DNA of 64,000 nt from Begonia masoniana. Taxonomy: Eukaryota; Streptophyta; Magnoliopsida; Cucurbitales; Begoniaceae. Numbering within the stretch: position 1 is the stretch's first letter; each line of letters begins with the position of its first letter. The DNA is taken from NCBI GenBank assembly GCA_022432975.1, contig CM039509.1, forward strand, positions 17,421,261-17,485,260. The letters run 5' to 3'. Under the pieces are notes generated by a model that did no database searches, had not been told where the DNA came from, and saw nothing but the letters and a program-made list of their open reading frames with translations. Shown here piece after piece: positions 45,009 to 57,126 of the stretch. The translations under genes were made by a program, and so were the position numbers.

Positions 45009-45733
45009 CTAGACTTCTCGAAAGAATTTCCTGGTGGACTCCCTTTGTTGATAACATTTCTGCTCAGCCCTTTCAACTGTTAGAGCTTTAGCTACTACCT
45101 TGGTATAGGGAATATCCTCGGTTCCTGCTATCTCTACACCTCTGAAAATTTCCACCTTCAAGCCCTGTACAAATTGGTGAATTTTATTCTCATCGCTATT
45201 CACCAGGTGTGGAGCAAATCGGGATAAAGACTCAAACTGACGAACGTAATCAGCTACAGAGCCAGTCTGACGTAGTTGGGCAAACTCCACCATTTTGCTT
45301 GTTCTCACCGCACGACTAAAGTACTGACCATAAAATGTCGTCTTGAATTGTTCCCAAGTCATCCCCCTCACATTCGTCGTAGCCGTTATGGTATCCCACC
45401 AAAACCCGACATCTTTGGAAAGGTAGAATGCGGCATAAGTAACTTTATTGGTCTCCTCTACCTTTGCAAAATCAAACATTCTTTCCACAGTGCGGATCCA
45501 TTCTTCAGCATAAGTAGGATCCGCAGACTGTCCATCAAAGATTGGAGGTTTGAGTTGCCTGAAACGATCCCCACTCTGATTACTTGTACTTCATTGTGCG
45601 TTCCTTGCTCTTCCTTATTAATGAATTTTTTGATTATCTGAGATTGGCGATCCACCAAATCTGTTAATCGGTTGACGGCATTGTTCAGATCAGCTAGTTC
45701 TCTTTGTTGATCTCTCCTTTGTCCTCTATTCAT
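45009..45733 (-). pseudogene. Element C gag
   Basis: Starts at ATG 45733 (MNRGQRRDQQRELADLNNAV). Near 45590 a frameshift moves it into the frame of pol, which then encodes a normal gag core (EWIR, FYLSKDVGFWWDTITATT, TWEQFKTTFYGQYFS, FAQLRQTGSVADYVRQFESL). A TAG follows at about 45010 and another at about 44962 in the Gln-rich linker before the zinc knuckle. Apart from these three lesions, gag and pol form one frame. With these breaks it is unlikely to make virus-like particles without help. Confidence 0.92.
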
Positions 45734-45880
45734 TTTGCTATTCCTAGCACATTTAGAACTATAATTAAATATTAACCAACAAAGAATGCATAAACATACT
45801 TACAGTTGATGAAGAATATTCTTGTGGCAGCTTGTGCTGTTAGGCAGTCTGCAGAAACGATTTTGACCTGGACTCTGATA

Positions 45881-45893
45881 CCAACTCTGTGAC
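45881..45893 (-). other. Element C primer-binding site
   Basis: The reverse complement reads TGGTATCAGAGTC, matching initiator tRNA-Met over 11 bases, 4 nt from the LTR. Bases 45734-45880 are leader. Confidence 0.85.
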
Positions 45894-45897
45894 ACCC

Positions 45898-48083
45898 CGA
45901 GTTACCTGAACCCGATTCGTCACATTTGCTGTTCATGTGTCTAACAGTACTTGAAAATCCATAAAAATTTAAAACTTTTCCCACCGTTTAAAATGACATC
46001 GTTAAAACATTAAATATTTGCAGCGGAAAGAAAAGATTACTTTATAGAAGACTCATTATAAAATTTTTGAACTAAATAAAATAAGAGAATGAAATATTGC
46101 TTTACATTCACTATCGTTAAAAAAAACGACAATATAACGTTTAAAACTATAAAACCAAAACCTGCAATGTGAAACTAGACTTCTAATATAATTTTCAAAA
46201 TATATTCATACATCAAAATAGACACTACTGTTTAAAGACAACTAAACTTGTCATTTACATACAAATCTGTAACTTCAAAATCTTTTGTACATACATTATC
46301 CCAAAATTACCTATGCATTCGCCCACAGGTCAAAATCGCCCTAGCGGCTACAAGCACACCCCATGGACGTCCTCCACTAACTGCTCCATCAACCTTCTTA
46401 AGGATCAAGGCGCTCACCTGTATCAAATTCACCTACACCACAAAATAAACTAATGAGCCTAATGCTCAGTAAGTGATGTAGTAAAATAAAATGCATGCTC
46501 ATGATTATGCTATGCTGTTCGTAAAAGCATGTACTGAGTCTTCTCTTATTTTTCTTGCATGACATGAGTTATTGGGGTACTGCTTCTAGAGAAGAGATGG
46601 CCTAACTGATTGTCCACCTGGCGGGACGACCAACTCGCTCTAGGAGAAGTGGGATGGCATATATGACAGTCCCTCTGACGGAACCGATTCCTCTGGCGGA
46701 ACTACCAAACTCAGTTCCCTACCCACAATAACTATTACGTATTTTACTGTTCTATATTATGTTACTCTTGTTTACATGAAAACTATGTATAAAAACCATT
46801 TTCTATGCTTTAGGAAAACCATGATGCATGATTACATGTTGCACACACATCCTTCAATTCTATAACATAATATAACTAATAAGCAAATCATTCATTAAAC
46901 AAACAACTAGCATAATTAACTCACTCACAACCTAAGAGTTCTACCCAACTAACTCTCAAAACTACATTCACCAAATCCTCAATCTCATAATCTTTTGTGG
47001 TGTAGGCCAATCGGCCAAAACGCATGCATACATACACTTACCTCGTCTCTTGAGTTTCGTTAATGTGCTCAAGTTCCTTCTTGAATTGTATACCTAAAGC
47101 ATGCCAATCAACAAGATTCATAAAAATTTACTTAACAACATAATTTTCGGAATTCCCTTCAAATAAACAACAAATTTCAAAATCTCATAACTTTTGCTAT
47201 ACATAACCAAATTCGATAATTCTTGAGGCTATGGAATCCTTAAGGAGTCTACTTTAACATGGTAAGTCAATTTATCAAGATAAACTAGCTCAATGTATCG
47301 AAATTACAGATTTCCAATCTGCCCTGTATTTTACTATTTTCAACTATTCATGCATTACTTGATGTTTTTCCTTCATTTTCAACCATAAGCAACCATTACA
47401 ATTCATTCAAACCCTAAAACATCAAGAAATTAAGGAGGGAAAAGAAAATTTTCGTGCAGCCATCTAGGGTTTATCAACCTCTCCATAATCTCAAGAAAAC
47501 TCCAATTTTATCAACCTATAACTAGTATTTTACATGAACATAACCTAAAATTTAACTTACCTTGATTCTTCTTGCAAAAGACCAAGCTTTGAGAGAAGGG
47601 AGAGCTCTGAAAATGGAGGAGAAATTTCGTGGCTCTTGGTCATACTAAGAGTTACCTTAAAGATGAGTAGGAGGTGAGGTGTCGTTTTTAGGTTTAAAGG
47701 AGGAATTTTGACTTTTCTTCATGTTTATCCTCCTTTTCTCTCTTTACTTCTACCTTTGATTTCCAGCATGGTTTCTTTCTCCCTTTGTCTTTTGAAAGTT
47801 TGACTCCATCATACCTCCCCTCCATTGGTTCTTCATTGTTGACTATTCAAACTTAACACTATTCTTCATTCCTATTGGTCCTTATTTTCTTTTGACTTTT
47901 GAAACTCTCTTCAATTGGTTCATCATTCTTCTTTAGATGTTAAAGTTAATTGCTATTGATCTAATACTTGTTGACTTCTCAATATTCCATTGCTTCTCTT
48001 TATTTCTAAAATTGAGAAATTTTAAATCATAAAACACTATGCACGAGTAATAGGGTGTACGATGAAATTTTTTGGTTATTACA
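45898..48083 (-). repeat. Element C 5' LTR
   Basis: 2186 bp, near-identical to 39056-41240. It carries the same module: donor at 47042/47041, arms 46993-47006 and 46432-46445 (14 nt perfect). Confidence 0.95.
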
Positions 48084-48088
48084 GTAAC

Positions 48089-48304
48089 CCTTCATACTTA
48101 CCCTTTCCCTTATGTCTCTTCATTCATACCTCTTCAATCATAATGTATATTATTTTTAACAAGGCTAAGGAGAGGGAATTCAAACTCAATTGACCTTATT
48201 TTCTTTTATACTCAACCACCATCACATTGAGTACTTTAATATAAAGTCAATGTAACTATAATTTACATGAGCCACAAATAGATTATTAATAAAATAAACT
48301 AACA
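48089..48304 (-). repeat. Copia 5' LTR, second part
   Basis: Continues the copia LTR after element C and ends CTAACA, followed by the AAAAT duplication. Confidence 0.94.
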
Positions 48305-48309
48305 AAAAT

Positions 48310-49231
48310 TCTTTGTTTTCTTATCACATTTCCAAGTCATATATTCAAACTTATATATGACAAACTATGTGATAAATTACGTCCTCAATGTTGCGCACGT
48401 GTGCGGCACGTGGTGTTGCCTAATATATATATATATACTTTAAAAGAATACTGATTTTAAATTTTTTGTAATCTTTAATTAATTCAAAATAATTTGTATT
48501 GGTCAACCTTAATTCTTCTGCATTAAATGAATTGAAAAAAGAATTATGTTAATTTATAGTAGAAAATGAATTGGCGTCAATTAGTAGAATAATCAGAAAC
48601 TGTAACCTTAAATCCAAGAATCTGTCTTAAATGCAACTATTCTATTAATTCGATTTTCCATTTTCAAGCCAGAAATAAAATTCTACATTAAATCTGTATT
48701 AATTGTCAATTCGACCCTTCCATTATTTTACCAAAAAATTTACATTAATTGTAATTAATATGAAATATTATATTATAGTGGATAAAAATTCTCATTATTT
48801 TACGTCTTCCGCACTTCATTAAGACAATAAATTTACATTAAGTGTAATTAATATGGAATATTATGTGGATAATAATTGTCATTATTCTCACTATTTTACA
48901 TCTGCATTATCACTTCACCTTCCATTTCCATTATTAACTGTAATCTTGAATAATCAATTTATTATAGTGATTATATTTTGGAAAATATACAAAATATATT
49001 ATTAACTAATGTTATATATTAATACCAAATACTTATGACACTAATTATAAATATATTATTAATAAATTATTAAACAAATTTTATAAAATATTATAAAATA
49101 ATAATAATTACTTGGATATTATCCACTCTCTTCACTCTCTATTTTATAAAAATAGAGATATTATCCACGTCTCTTCAATTTGGACCAAACCCACATAATT
49201 TTCATCGCAAACGTTCATTTTCCATTTGGGT
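48310..49231. other. Host AT-rich intergenic DNA
   Basis: Continues the CKS1 upstream region across the copia insertion. No coding sequence seen. Contains the second copy of the host repeat (48436-48495), a short (TA)n at about 48425-48437, and a 93-bp-period direct repeat (48736 and 48829, AAATTTACATTAA.TGTAATTAATATG). Confidence 0.8.
48736..48900 (+). repeat. 93-bp-period direct repeat in host DNA
   Basis: Two imperfect copies beginning AAATTTACATTAA at 48736 and 48829. They share TGTAATTAATATG.AATATTAT and a CATTATT..AC tail. Confidence 0.7.
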
Positions 49232-50456
49232 TGTAACACCCGACGAGCTTGACCAGGTGACTTTCTTAACTGTTTTAATGGCCATGTTTATTTTGATCTT
49301 TTCGGTTTGGAATTTTATGCCAAGGCTTAATTGATGTGCATGTGTCATAAATTAGGTTGGGTGGCAGGATTTGTAATTAAGAATGGTTGGATTAAGTATA
49401 AATAGGAAATAGAAACTTTTAAACCTCATTGTAGCCAACATTCTCTTCTGCGTTCTCTCATTCCCTCGAGCTGTCTCCCTCTCTGCCAGCGACTCTCTCA
49501 TCGTGTAACACCCCGAATCCACCCCGGCTCGGTGCGCTACTTTTGTAAACCGATCCCGTGTTTAAAATATCATTTAAATAATTTTAGTCAATTTTTACAA
49601 CTCGTTTTTGGGTTTTTCGAACCCTCGAAATTCATTGGAAAACGGGCCCAAAATACGTCGAAAAATGTCGGGTCAAAACATTGTAGAAATAGGGAAAATA
49701 AGAAAAAAAAAACCGAAAATGGGATCAAAGAGGCGCTGGGCGCCGCGCGCGCCCAGGCAGCGTGCCAGCGCACATGCTGTGCGCGCGCCGCGCGCGGTTG
49801 CCCACTGGGGCGCGCCTGTGCGCCCCACCGTGACTGGTCGCGGTCCGAGGCCCGATCGATCGGGCCTCCTCGGGTTTTCTCGACCCAAAACACTTAAAAA
49901 CCTTCTATTTTGACCCCTTTTGACCTATCCCCACTTTTCCTCATATTTCTCGACCCCGAACACCTCCAAAATTCACGAAACTTTAACCATACCTCCCCAA
50001 CACTCGAACCTTCAAATCCCGGAAAATTTTTTAAAAAAACCGACTTCAACCGAATATTAATAAAAATAGTGAACTTAAACCCGACGTCGTTTGTTTTAAA
50101 TTCAATATGGACGGCATAACGCCTAAATCCTTTAAAACCAAAACCTGCAATATAAAACCCGAGAATATATATTTTAAATTCCCAAAATACCACCACCATT
50201 ACTCAATAACCCAACGACTAGAAATCTTTAAAAATTCATTACGAAAACCTTTATAAAAACAACGTGCCAACACGTATCAAATCTCCCAATCACCAACCAG
50301 ATATATCAAAAATACCAAAATAACCATCACTCATAACTCCCCGAAGACCATGATCGAGACGCCCCGACAACTGCCTGCACCGGCATGCCCTGTACATCAC
50401 CAACTACGCTCCAATCCTAGATTTCCTTAGGCCCTCACCTGTACTCCCGTCTACAC

Positions 50457-51372
50457 CTACACCATGGAACATAAAACATAAGCCTAATGCTTAGTAGGTA
50501 GGAAATAATGCATACGACAAACATAATGCAACACAACCCCTAACACATGAAGTTTCTACTCGCTCAGTTGCTCTTGTTTCGTTTGCTTTTCGTTGTTCAT
50601 TCACAGGACCGAAGCTCATCACACATACTAACATCGCACCTTAACGCAACTGGGCAACTCACATGGAGTCCCTCGCAGGTGTCCAACTCACACAGAGTCC
50701 TTCGCAAGTGCCACCCTAACGCGACTGGGCAACTCCACTGGAGTCCCTCACAGGTGTCACTCTAACGCGACTGGGCAACTCTACCAAAGTCCCTCGCAGG
50801 TACCACCCTAACGCGACGTGACAACTCCCATGGAGTTACCCGCAGGTGCTACCCTAGCGCGACTAGGCGACTCACCTATAGTCCCTCGCAGGTAGCACCT
50901 TAACGCGACGTGACAACTCCCATGGAGTTACCCGCAGGTGCTACCCTAACGCGACTAGGCGACTCAACTATAGTCCCTCGCAGGTACAACCTTAACGCGA
51001 CGTGACAACTCCCATGGAGTTACCCGCAAGTGCTACCTAACGCGACTAGGCGACTCAACTATAGTCCCTCGCAGGTACCACCTTAACGCGACGTGACAAC
51101 TCCCATGGAGTTACCCGCAGGTGCTACCCTAACGCGACTAGGCGACTCTGACACAAACAAGCTTATGATTCAACTCACACCATCCCTTACGGTTCAAGCT
51201 CACCATGCAAAACCATGCTTAAAACTCGTTTCTCGTAGTTTAAAAACCGTGATGCGTGCCACACAATTACTCAACACAAAACTAAAAAAAACAACCAAAC
51301 AAAGCAAACCACTAATTCCCTACCGTTCCATGGTGTAGGCCCGAAGGCAAACCACACACATCCACTACTTAC
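50457..51372 (-). other. Putative LTR leader intron, element D 3' LTR
   Basis: Minus strand: CCAG/GTAAGT at 51373/51372; GCC-TTCG-GGC hairpin (51339-51348); arm 1 CCTACACCATGGAAC (51325-51339); arm 2 GTTCCATGGTGTAGG (50456-50470), a perfect 15-nt complement. Hairpin TAAGC-N5-GCTTA at 50479-50493. A second CAG/GTGAGG is 18 nt past the acceptor. Here the tandem array is inside the putative intron. Confidence 0.63.
50630..51150. repeat. About 92-bp tandem array in D 3' LTR
   Basis: Each unit has two related halves of about 45 bp: AACGCGACTAGGCGACTCAAC...CGCAGGT and AACGCGACGTGACAACTCCC...CGCAGGT. The left edge is more degenerate (GACTGGGCAACTC). About four clear units. Confidence 0.93.
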
Positions 51373-52535
51373 CTGGATTCCTTGTGTGTGCTCTTAATTA
51401 TATGCCCGGTTAGCCCAATCTTCCACTCATCAACCTAACATAATAAAAGAGAAATCACTTAGTAATACTCTAACCATACGTTTTAACCAACTTTTCAACC
51501 TAACACACAAAACCCAAAATTCTTAGATTTTCTATCGTCCAACCGAACTACTCGCTCGATTGCCTAAAATAATGAAAACTCAACTTAGTAATTTACTAAC
51601 AAACTCGAAAGAAACTCTTAACTAAAACTACCACACAATTCATGCTCCAAAACACAAAACCCGAATTGTTTGAATTTTCACCGTGAAACTTCAAACGGTC
51701 GTAACTCCCTCGTTTTTCAATGGATTTTGACGTGCCACCCTAATCTGTAAACCTCTACACGTCTACTATCCAATGACATAAATCAAATTCAACAACCAAA
51801 TACGTTGTCTAGCCGAAACACCCAAAACAGCATCGGCCAACTTTCTCCCCAAAATCGGTTTTCACAAACTTTCATCTAATTTCTAATCAAACTCCCTAAC
51901 CAACCTAAACTAATCTATCTAAAGCTTAAACAACCAAATTTAGGAAGAAAACTCATCCAAGAATTCAAAATTTGGAGCTCCCCCCTTTAGGGTTTTCAAA
52001 CCCTAACAAATTTCTCTCAAAACTCATTAAAACCATCAAAAACTACCACTAATAAACATCCAACTTAAAACTCACTTAATTCTTACCTTAATACCCTTGA
52101 AAATCAAAGAAGAGAAGGAGAGGAAGGAGCTCCCATGGTGGCTGCGACTGTGGAGAGAAAAAGGATGAAGATGAAGTTTTTCTTATCTTTTTCCTTTTTA
52201 TAAAACCTTTTTTTTTCTTTATTTTATTCATTTAATAAGCCATTGAAATTACACTTAAACCCTCACTTTTCCTTCTCTTGGCAGCCACGTCAACCACACA
52301 AACAACTCCACATTTCATCCTTTTCTTCCTTTTTCATTCACACATTGTTTGAAATTTGATTGGTTAAACACTTGGACTTTTCAAACCAAAAATTCTCAAC
52401 CAATCACAAGTAAGTTTGAATTGTCAAACTACACTTTTGACTTGTCCACCCTCTTCTTCTCATTATCACTTAAACTTAATCTCATACTTAGTATAACTTA
52501 GGCTATGCACGTTAAAGAAATTCTCGGGTGTTACA

Positions 52536-54117
52536 ATCCACCCTCTTTACAAAAATTTTGTCCTCAAAATTTGTGGTACCTTAGCAATCCTTCAACTTAC
52601 TCTCTCTAAACTATCATCCTATCTTTTGAGTTTCCCCTCAAACTCTTGATTAAATGGTCTTATTTACCAATTGAGGAACAACAATTCATATATCTCTAGG
52701 TTTCGATTGCACGTCCGAACTTTACATCATATAGCTTGACTACTTATACATACTACCAATGACTTAATTTAAGCACTCATCATTTCTACTCACTACTCCT
52801 CTGTCGTCAATTAATTCCTCACTTCATACTTCCCTATCTCTGAAATACTTCATACTTCCCTATCTCTGAAATACTCACATAATTTACTCGACCCTCCAAG
52901 GCTAAAGCTACCTCCATAGCGCAAAACTAAGAACAAAATAAACAATCATTTTACTCTAACTCCTAAATTTCAATTTTCTTCTACTCTAACATTTCATTCC
53001 TAATTTATCGCTCCCTAACATCTCGCACCTATTTACCTCAAACAATCACGATATTTCATTGGTCATTCAAATACCATTCTCACACTCCCGGTCATCATCA
53101 AACGCTATCAAAGTTTTACATCTACATTATCTCGATCCTCTCTCTCTTCGTCCCACAACATAACCTTAACCTGTCTGAAATTTTCAAATTTCATCCCATG
53201 TCTAAGTTTCCATATCTAAGCCTTCATAACTCTCTCTCAATTTCAACTTACTTCTAAGTTTACTTGTATGTACTCTCCTTCGTTCTTCATCAAAATCTTT
53301 TAAATTCCTCAATCCGCTTCACACTAATTGCATTTTCCTTCTATTCTACTCTCTTTTGATTTCAAGTTTCCTTTCTACTCTTTACCTCATTACTTACTTA
53401 TCCCTTTCCTATCACTCTCATCTCATATACTCATTCCCCCCAAAATCATAACATTTATTAGTTGTTTCCAACACAACTCTCTTGTCATTTAAATTTATCA
53501 AATATACTAGAAATTCTCAAATTATAATCACTAAACTCAATCCATCCCATCAATATTTCGATCATCACCAAACCCTAAATGATGTTTAGGCACTTCATTT
53601 CAACTCCAAAATTTTACATTAAAACTTTCATAATTCTCCGGAATTCCTAAGTTCTCCCGTATGACCTCCGTGTGAACTTTCTTTCCTTCCTTTCCATATC
53701 CTCAAGACTTCTCAGCTCCACCCAGAATACCAAATCCTTTAATGGCTAAGCCTCTTATCTCACTCTTCGTTAAGATGAACTAATCTCTTTACTTGCTTTT
53801 TCCTAAATCCATCCAACATTCATTAGCTAACCTAGCAACTCTTACCTTACATTCTAACTTACATTCATTAATACTCGAGTTCTAACTTACATTCTATTCT
53901 TAAGCTTCTCCACTCTTAGACGTATTAATTCCTTCCTAAGCTATCCATAAAATCAATGGTTTCGACCTCGTTACATACGAGTCAAATCTCCGAACCTTTC
54001 TAACTTAACCTTATCATTAACACAATCAAATGGTTTCACTACCTTTTCCCTAAGACGGTACCCAATTCTCTAAGGATCAACTATTTTCGTTCAACTTATT
54101 TTTACCTTTTGGCTGGT
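52536..54117 (-). other. Element D non-coding, C-poor internal region
   Basis: No gene. Directly at the LTR is the tract GTAAAGAGGGTGGAT (minus strand), then the perfect hairpin AAATTTTG-AGGA-CAAAATTT (52553-52572). The remaining 1.5 kb is very poor in G on the plus strand (some 60-base lines have none), that is, poor in C in the element's own sense. A 26-bp tandem pair is at 52821-52872. Confidence 0.85.
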
Positions 54118-55146
54118 TCATGTAGCTGGTCCTTTCTTTGCTACGGGGCAGTCTGTGGCTATATGACCGGGTTGGTTACACTTAAAGCATCTAGTAGCTT
54201 GGGGCTTCGGACAATCTCTAGAGATATGGCCAGCTTCGAAACAGTTATAGCACTTCCCTGAATACTGTCCACACTTCCCCGGATTGACTTTCAGGCATTT
54301 GGGACATTGGGGGTATCCTCTCTTCTTCAATTGTTTCGGCTTCTTTCCTTTTCTCTGTTCATTCAAAAGTTCTCCCGGCCTTTTCGTCCCCTGAAGCTGT
54401 GAAGAAGATCCATTACCGTCCATCTGAGTTGTAATTCCCATAAATATTTGACCCAGAACTGCTGCCGGTTTAATCAATTTACCAGCAGCTTCCTCCACCT
54501 CTAAGGCTTTGGCCACCACTCGATTAAATGGTATTCCTTCAACTCCGAATGTCTTTATCAACACCTCAATTTCCGGCTTCAAGCCCTACACAAATTGAAA
54601 TATTTTGTCTTCTTCTCGACTAACTAGGTGGTTGCCAAATCGGGACAACGATTCAAACTGCTGAATATACTCCCCTACCGATCCTGTTTGCTTTAATGCC
54701 ATAAATTCTATACGCTTAGCAGTTTGGGCAGTCTTGTTGTAGTACTTGTCAAAAAACAACTCCTTGAACTCTTTCCATGTCATAGTATGAATATCTGTGG
54801 TAGCCTTCACCGTCTCCCACCAGCTTTGGGCATCGGTAGCTAGGTGGAATGTTGCACACTTCACCTTATTTGTTTCCTCTACCTCAGCGACATTAAACAT
54901 ATTCTCAATGGTGTATATCCAACTCTCGGCAGTTGTCGGATCTGTCAAACGGCCTTCAAATGCCGGAGGCTTCAATCCCTGAAATCTCTCACCACAAGAA
55001 TTTATTCCCCGATTTATCATAACCCCAAACATTTCAGCATGCCTCCCGACCATCTCTGCAAGCTGCCTTACTGACTCCTCCAATGTGTTTCTAGGTGGTT
55101 CCGGTTCATTTCTAGGTCGTCCGGGTTGTCTTGGGTTTCTCGGCAT
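54118..55146 (-). pseudogene. Element D gag (one in-frame stop)
   Basis: Starts ATG 55146 (MPRNPRQPGRPRNEP) and ends TGA at 54118, about 342 residues. Gag core: FHLATDAQSWWETVKATT, TWKEFKELFFDKYYN, FMALKQTGSVGEYIQQFESL. Then a basic linker and two zinc knuckles, CYNCFEAGHISRDC and CFKCNQPGHIATDC. It stops shortly after the second knuckle, where autonomous relatives continue into protease. One lesion: TAG at 54586 (FQFV*GLKPE) in place of an expected Gln; the frame is otherwise unbroken, unusual for a non-coding parasite and consistent with selection on gag until recently. Confidence 0.92.
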
Positions 55147-55304
55147 TTAGTTCTAAACCTGTATAAGATTAAAACAACCTAATCTTAGTTATAAACTAAC
55201 TAAAGTTAAAGAAATACTTACAGTCAGTGAAGCACATTGCATGGCGGCCGGCATTGTCGGGTAATCCTTTGAACGAAACGACCATTTTGCTTTGATACCA
55301 TCTT
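55147..55304 (-). other. Element D leader and primer-binding site
   Basis: Minus strand TGGTATCAAAGC (55289-55300) lies 4 nt from the LTR. It is the initiator tRNA-Met type site with one mismatch. Confidence 0.8.
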
Positions 55305-56200
55305 TGTAACGCCCCGAACCCACCCCGGCTCGGTGCGCTACGTTTTCAAACCGATCCCGTGTTTAAAATATCATTTAAATAATTTTAGTAAATTTTTACA
55401 ACTCGTTTTTGGGTTTTTCTAACCCTTGAAATTCATTGGAAAACGGGCCCAAAATACGTCAAAAAATGTCGGGTCAAAACATTGTAGAAATAGGGAAAAT
55501 TTGAAAAAGAACCGAAAATGGGCTCAAAGAGGCGCTGGGCGCCGCGCGCGCCCAGGCAGCGCGCCAGCGCACATGTAACGCCCTCGAACCCACCCTGGCT
55601 CGGAGCACTACTTTGCTAACCAATCCTACGTTAAAACATAATCTAAATTAAATCTAAGTCTCTCAAAACTCTCTTATGTTATACCTAACTGCCTAGACAC
55701 ACTAATTTTCCTTAATCCTAACCTTTAAGCACCACGGCGTCCTTCCCGAAAATTTCGACAAAGTAACGCCTGAAAATGGCGCCTCCAAAATGCTAGGTAC
55801 CTGCATAAAATCAAATCCCAACCAAACCAGAACATTCCAACCATCTAACCAACCTACGAAATCTCCAAATAACAATAAAGAGGGAAACGAAAATACGAAC
55901 ATACCTAAGTGAAGAAAGTCCATAGTATAGGACGACACATCACTCTTAACTATGACTATATACAACAATTACTAAAAACTATCCCATAGCTCTCAAAACA
56001 TCAACTAAAAGAAAGCTACACATTCCCATCATTTCTATAGACAAACAATTACAATAAACTACTAAATCATAAAGCCCACATTCCCGACGACCATGGTCGA
56101 GGCGCCCCGACAATAGCCCGCACCGGCATACCGCATGCATTATCGACTACGTCCCAATCCTAGCTTTCCTCGCAGCTCTAACCTGTACTCCTGTCGTCAC

Positions 56201-57126
56201 CTACACCACAGAACACGCACACACACGTAAGCTTACGCTTAGCAAGTAGGGAATAGCAAATATAAACAAGCACAATGCACAACCCACACAACCCTAACAC
56301 ATGCTATTTCTAGTCGCTCGGTTTCGCTCAGTCCATTCTCATTTACCGAATTGTAGACGTACGTCTCTTGTAGAATTCCATTCTACTCGAGACACCCAGC
56401 GTACAGCTCACACCATACACCCAAAGCGCACATCCATCAACAATTCTCAAACAAAACAAAGTAATCAACCAACAATGCTTAACTCAACCCTAACATGCAG
56501 TTTCTACACACTCCGTTGTTTTCTTTTTTTGTTCTGATTGCATTTGTCTCTAGTAAAATCCCTCTCGGGGTGCTCAACGAGCCACGTGCCCGACAAGGCT
56601 ATTCTACTTTAGACCATTTCTAGTAAAATTCCTCGCGGGGTGCTCAACGAGCCACGTGCCTGACGAGGCTATTCTACTTTAGACCATTTCTAGTAAAATC
56701 CCTCGCGGGGTGCTCAACGAGCCACGTGCCCGATGAGGCGATTCTACAGTAAAATCCCTTGCGGGGTGCTCAGCAAGCCACGTGCCCGACAAGGTGATTC
56801 TACACTAGGCCATCTCTAGTAAAATCCCTCGCAGGGTGCTCAGCGAGCCACGTGCCCGACGAGACGACTCTACAGTAAAATCCCTTGCGGGGTGCTCAGC
56901 GAGCCACGTGCCCGACAAGGCGATTCTACACAACACTCAAACACCAAACCTACTTACACAACGCTCAAACACCGAACAACAACCAAGAATTTCATCACAT
57001 AACACTCAAACATCAAATAATAACAACCCAGCAATTTATCAAACAATACTTAAACACTAACAAACAATAAATCCTACCGTTCTGTGGTGTAGGCCCGAAG
57101 GCGACAAACACTCATCCACTACTTAC
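56201..57126 (-). other. Putative LTR leader intron, N1
   Basis: Minus strand: CTAG/GTAAGT at 57127/57126; GCC-TTCG-GGC next to arm 1 CCTACACCACAGAAC (57079-57093); arm 2 GTTCTGTGGTGTAGG (56200-56214), perfect over 15 nt. Compared with D, the bases ATGG/CCAT are replaced by ACAG/CTGT in both arms. A second CAG/GTTAGA is 18 nt downstream. Confidence 0.63.
56540..56935. repeat. N1 tandem array with six CACGTG G-boxes
   Basis: Units of about 50-75 bp: AGTAAAATCCCTCGCGGGG, then GTGCTCAACGAGCCACGTGC, then CCGACGAGGC.ATTCTAC. CACGTG is at 56583, 56653, 56723, 56779, 56849 and 56905, all perfect. Confidence 0.94.

Larger units (their letters stand above)
39056..48083 (-). mobile_element. Tekay-type Ty3/gypsy element C, complete and youngest-looking
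   Basis: 9028 bp, minus strand: 5' LTR 45898-48083, primer site 45881-45893, gag 45009-45733, pol 41277-44906, polypurine tract 41241-41253, 3' LTR 39056-41240. GTAAC is duplicated on both sides. The LTRs are 2186 and 2185 bp and differ only by scattered substitutions and a 12-bp indel near 46046, so it is relatively recent. It is younger than the copia element it interrupts. Gag carries one frameshift and two stops; pol is open throughout. Confidence 0.97.
26475..48304 (-). mobile_element. Ty1/copia element with three nested insertions
   Basis: Minus-strand copia element flanked by AAAAT on both sides (26470-26474 and 48305-48309). 3' LTR 26475-26956, coding remnants from 27348 to 37990, primer site at 38774-38786, 5' LTR at 38789-39055 plus 48089-48304. 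Domain order gag, protease, integrase, RT, RNase H identifies Ty1/copia. M1, M2 and element C were inserted later. Several frameshifts, stops and an integrase deletion make it inactive. Confidence 0.96.
49504..52535 (-). repeat. Element D 3' LTR
   Basis: 3032 bp, plus strand TGTAACACCC...GGGTGTTACA. It has a GC-rich GCGCGC block (49738-49830), a tandem array (about 50630-51150) and the leader-intron module (50457-51372), then U3 with a TTTTATAAA box near 52196. Open frames at 49532-49913 are by-products of the GC-rich block on both strands. Confidence 0.95.

Noticed and set aside
49532..49913. Overlapping open frames on both strands, Arg/Ala/Pro-rich
   Set aside because: They result from the GC-rich GCGCGC block of element D's LTR; the same block is repeated in the other LTR and has no gene-like features.
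50630..51150. Regular repeats with conserved and variable parts, superficially CRISPR-like
   Set aside because: The spacers are themselves repeated, the array lies in an LTR and occurs twice with different copy number, and the DNA is plant nuclear.
56540..56935. Tandem repeats with conserved blocks as a possible satellite or centromeric repeat
   Set aside because: Only about six copies, confined to the N1 LTR between its two target duplications.
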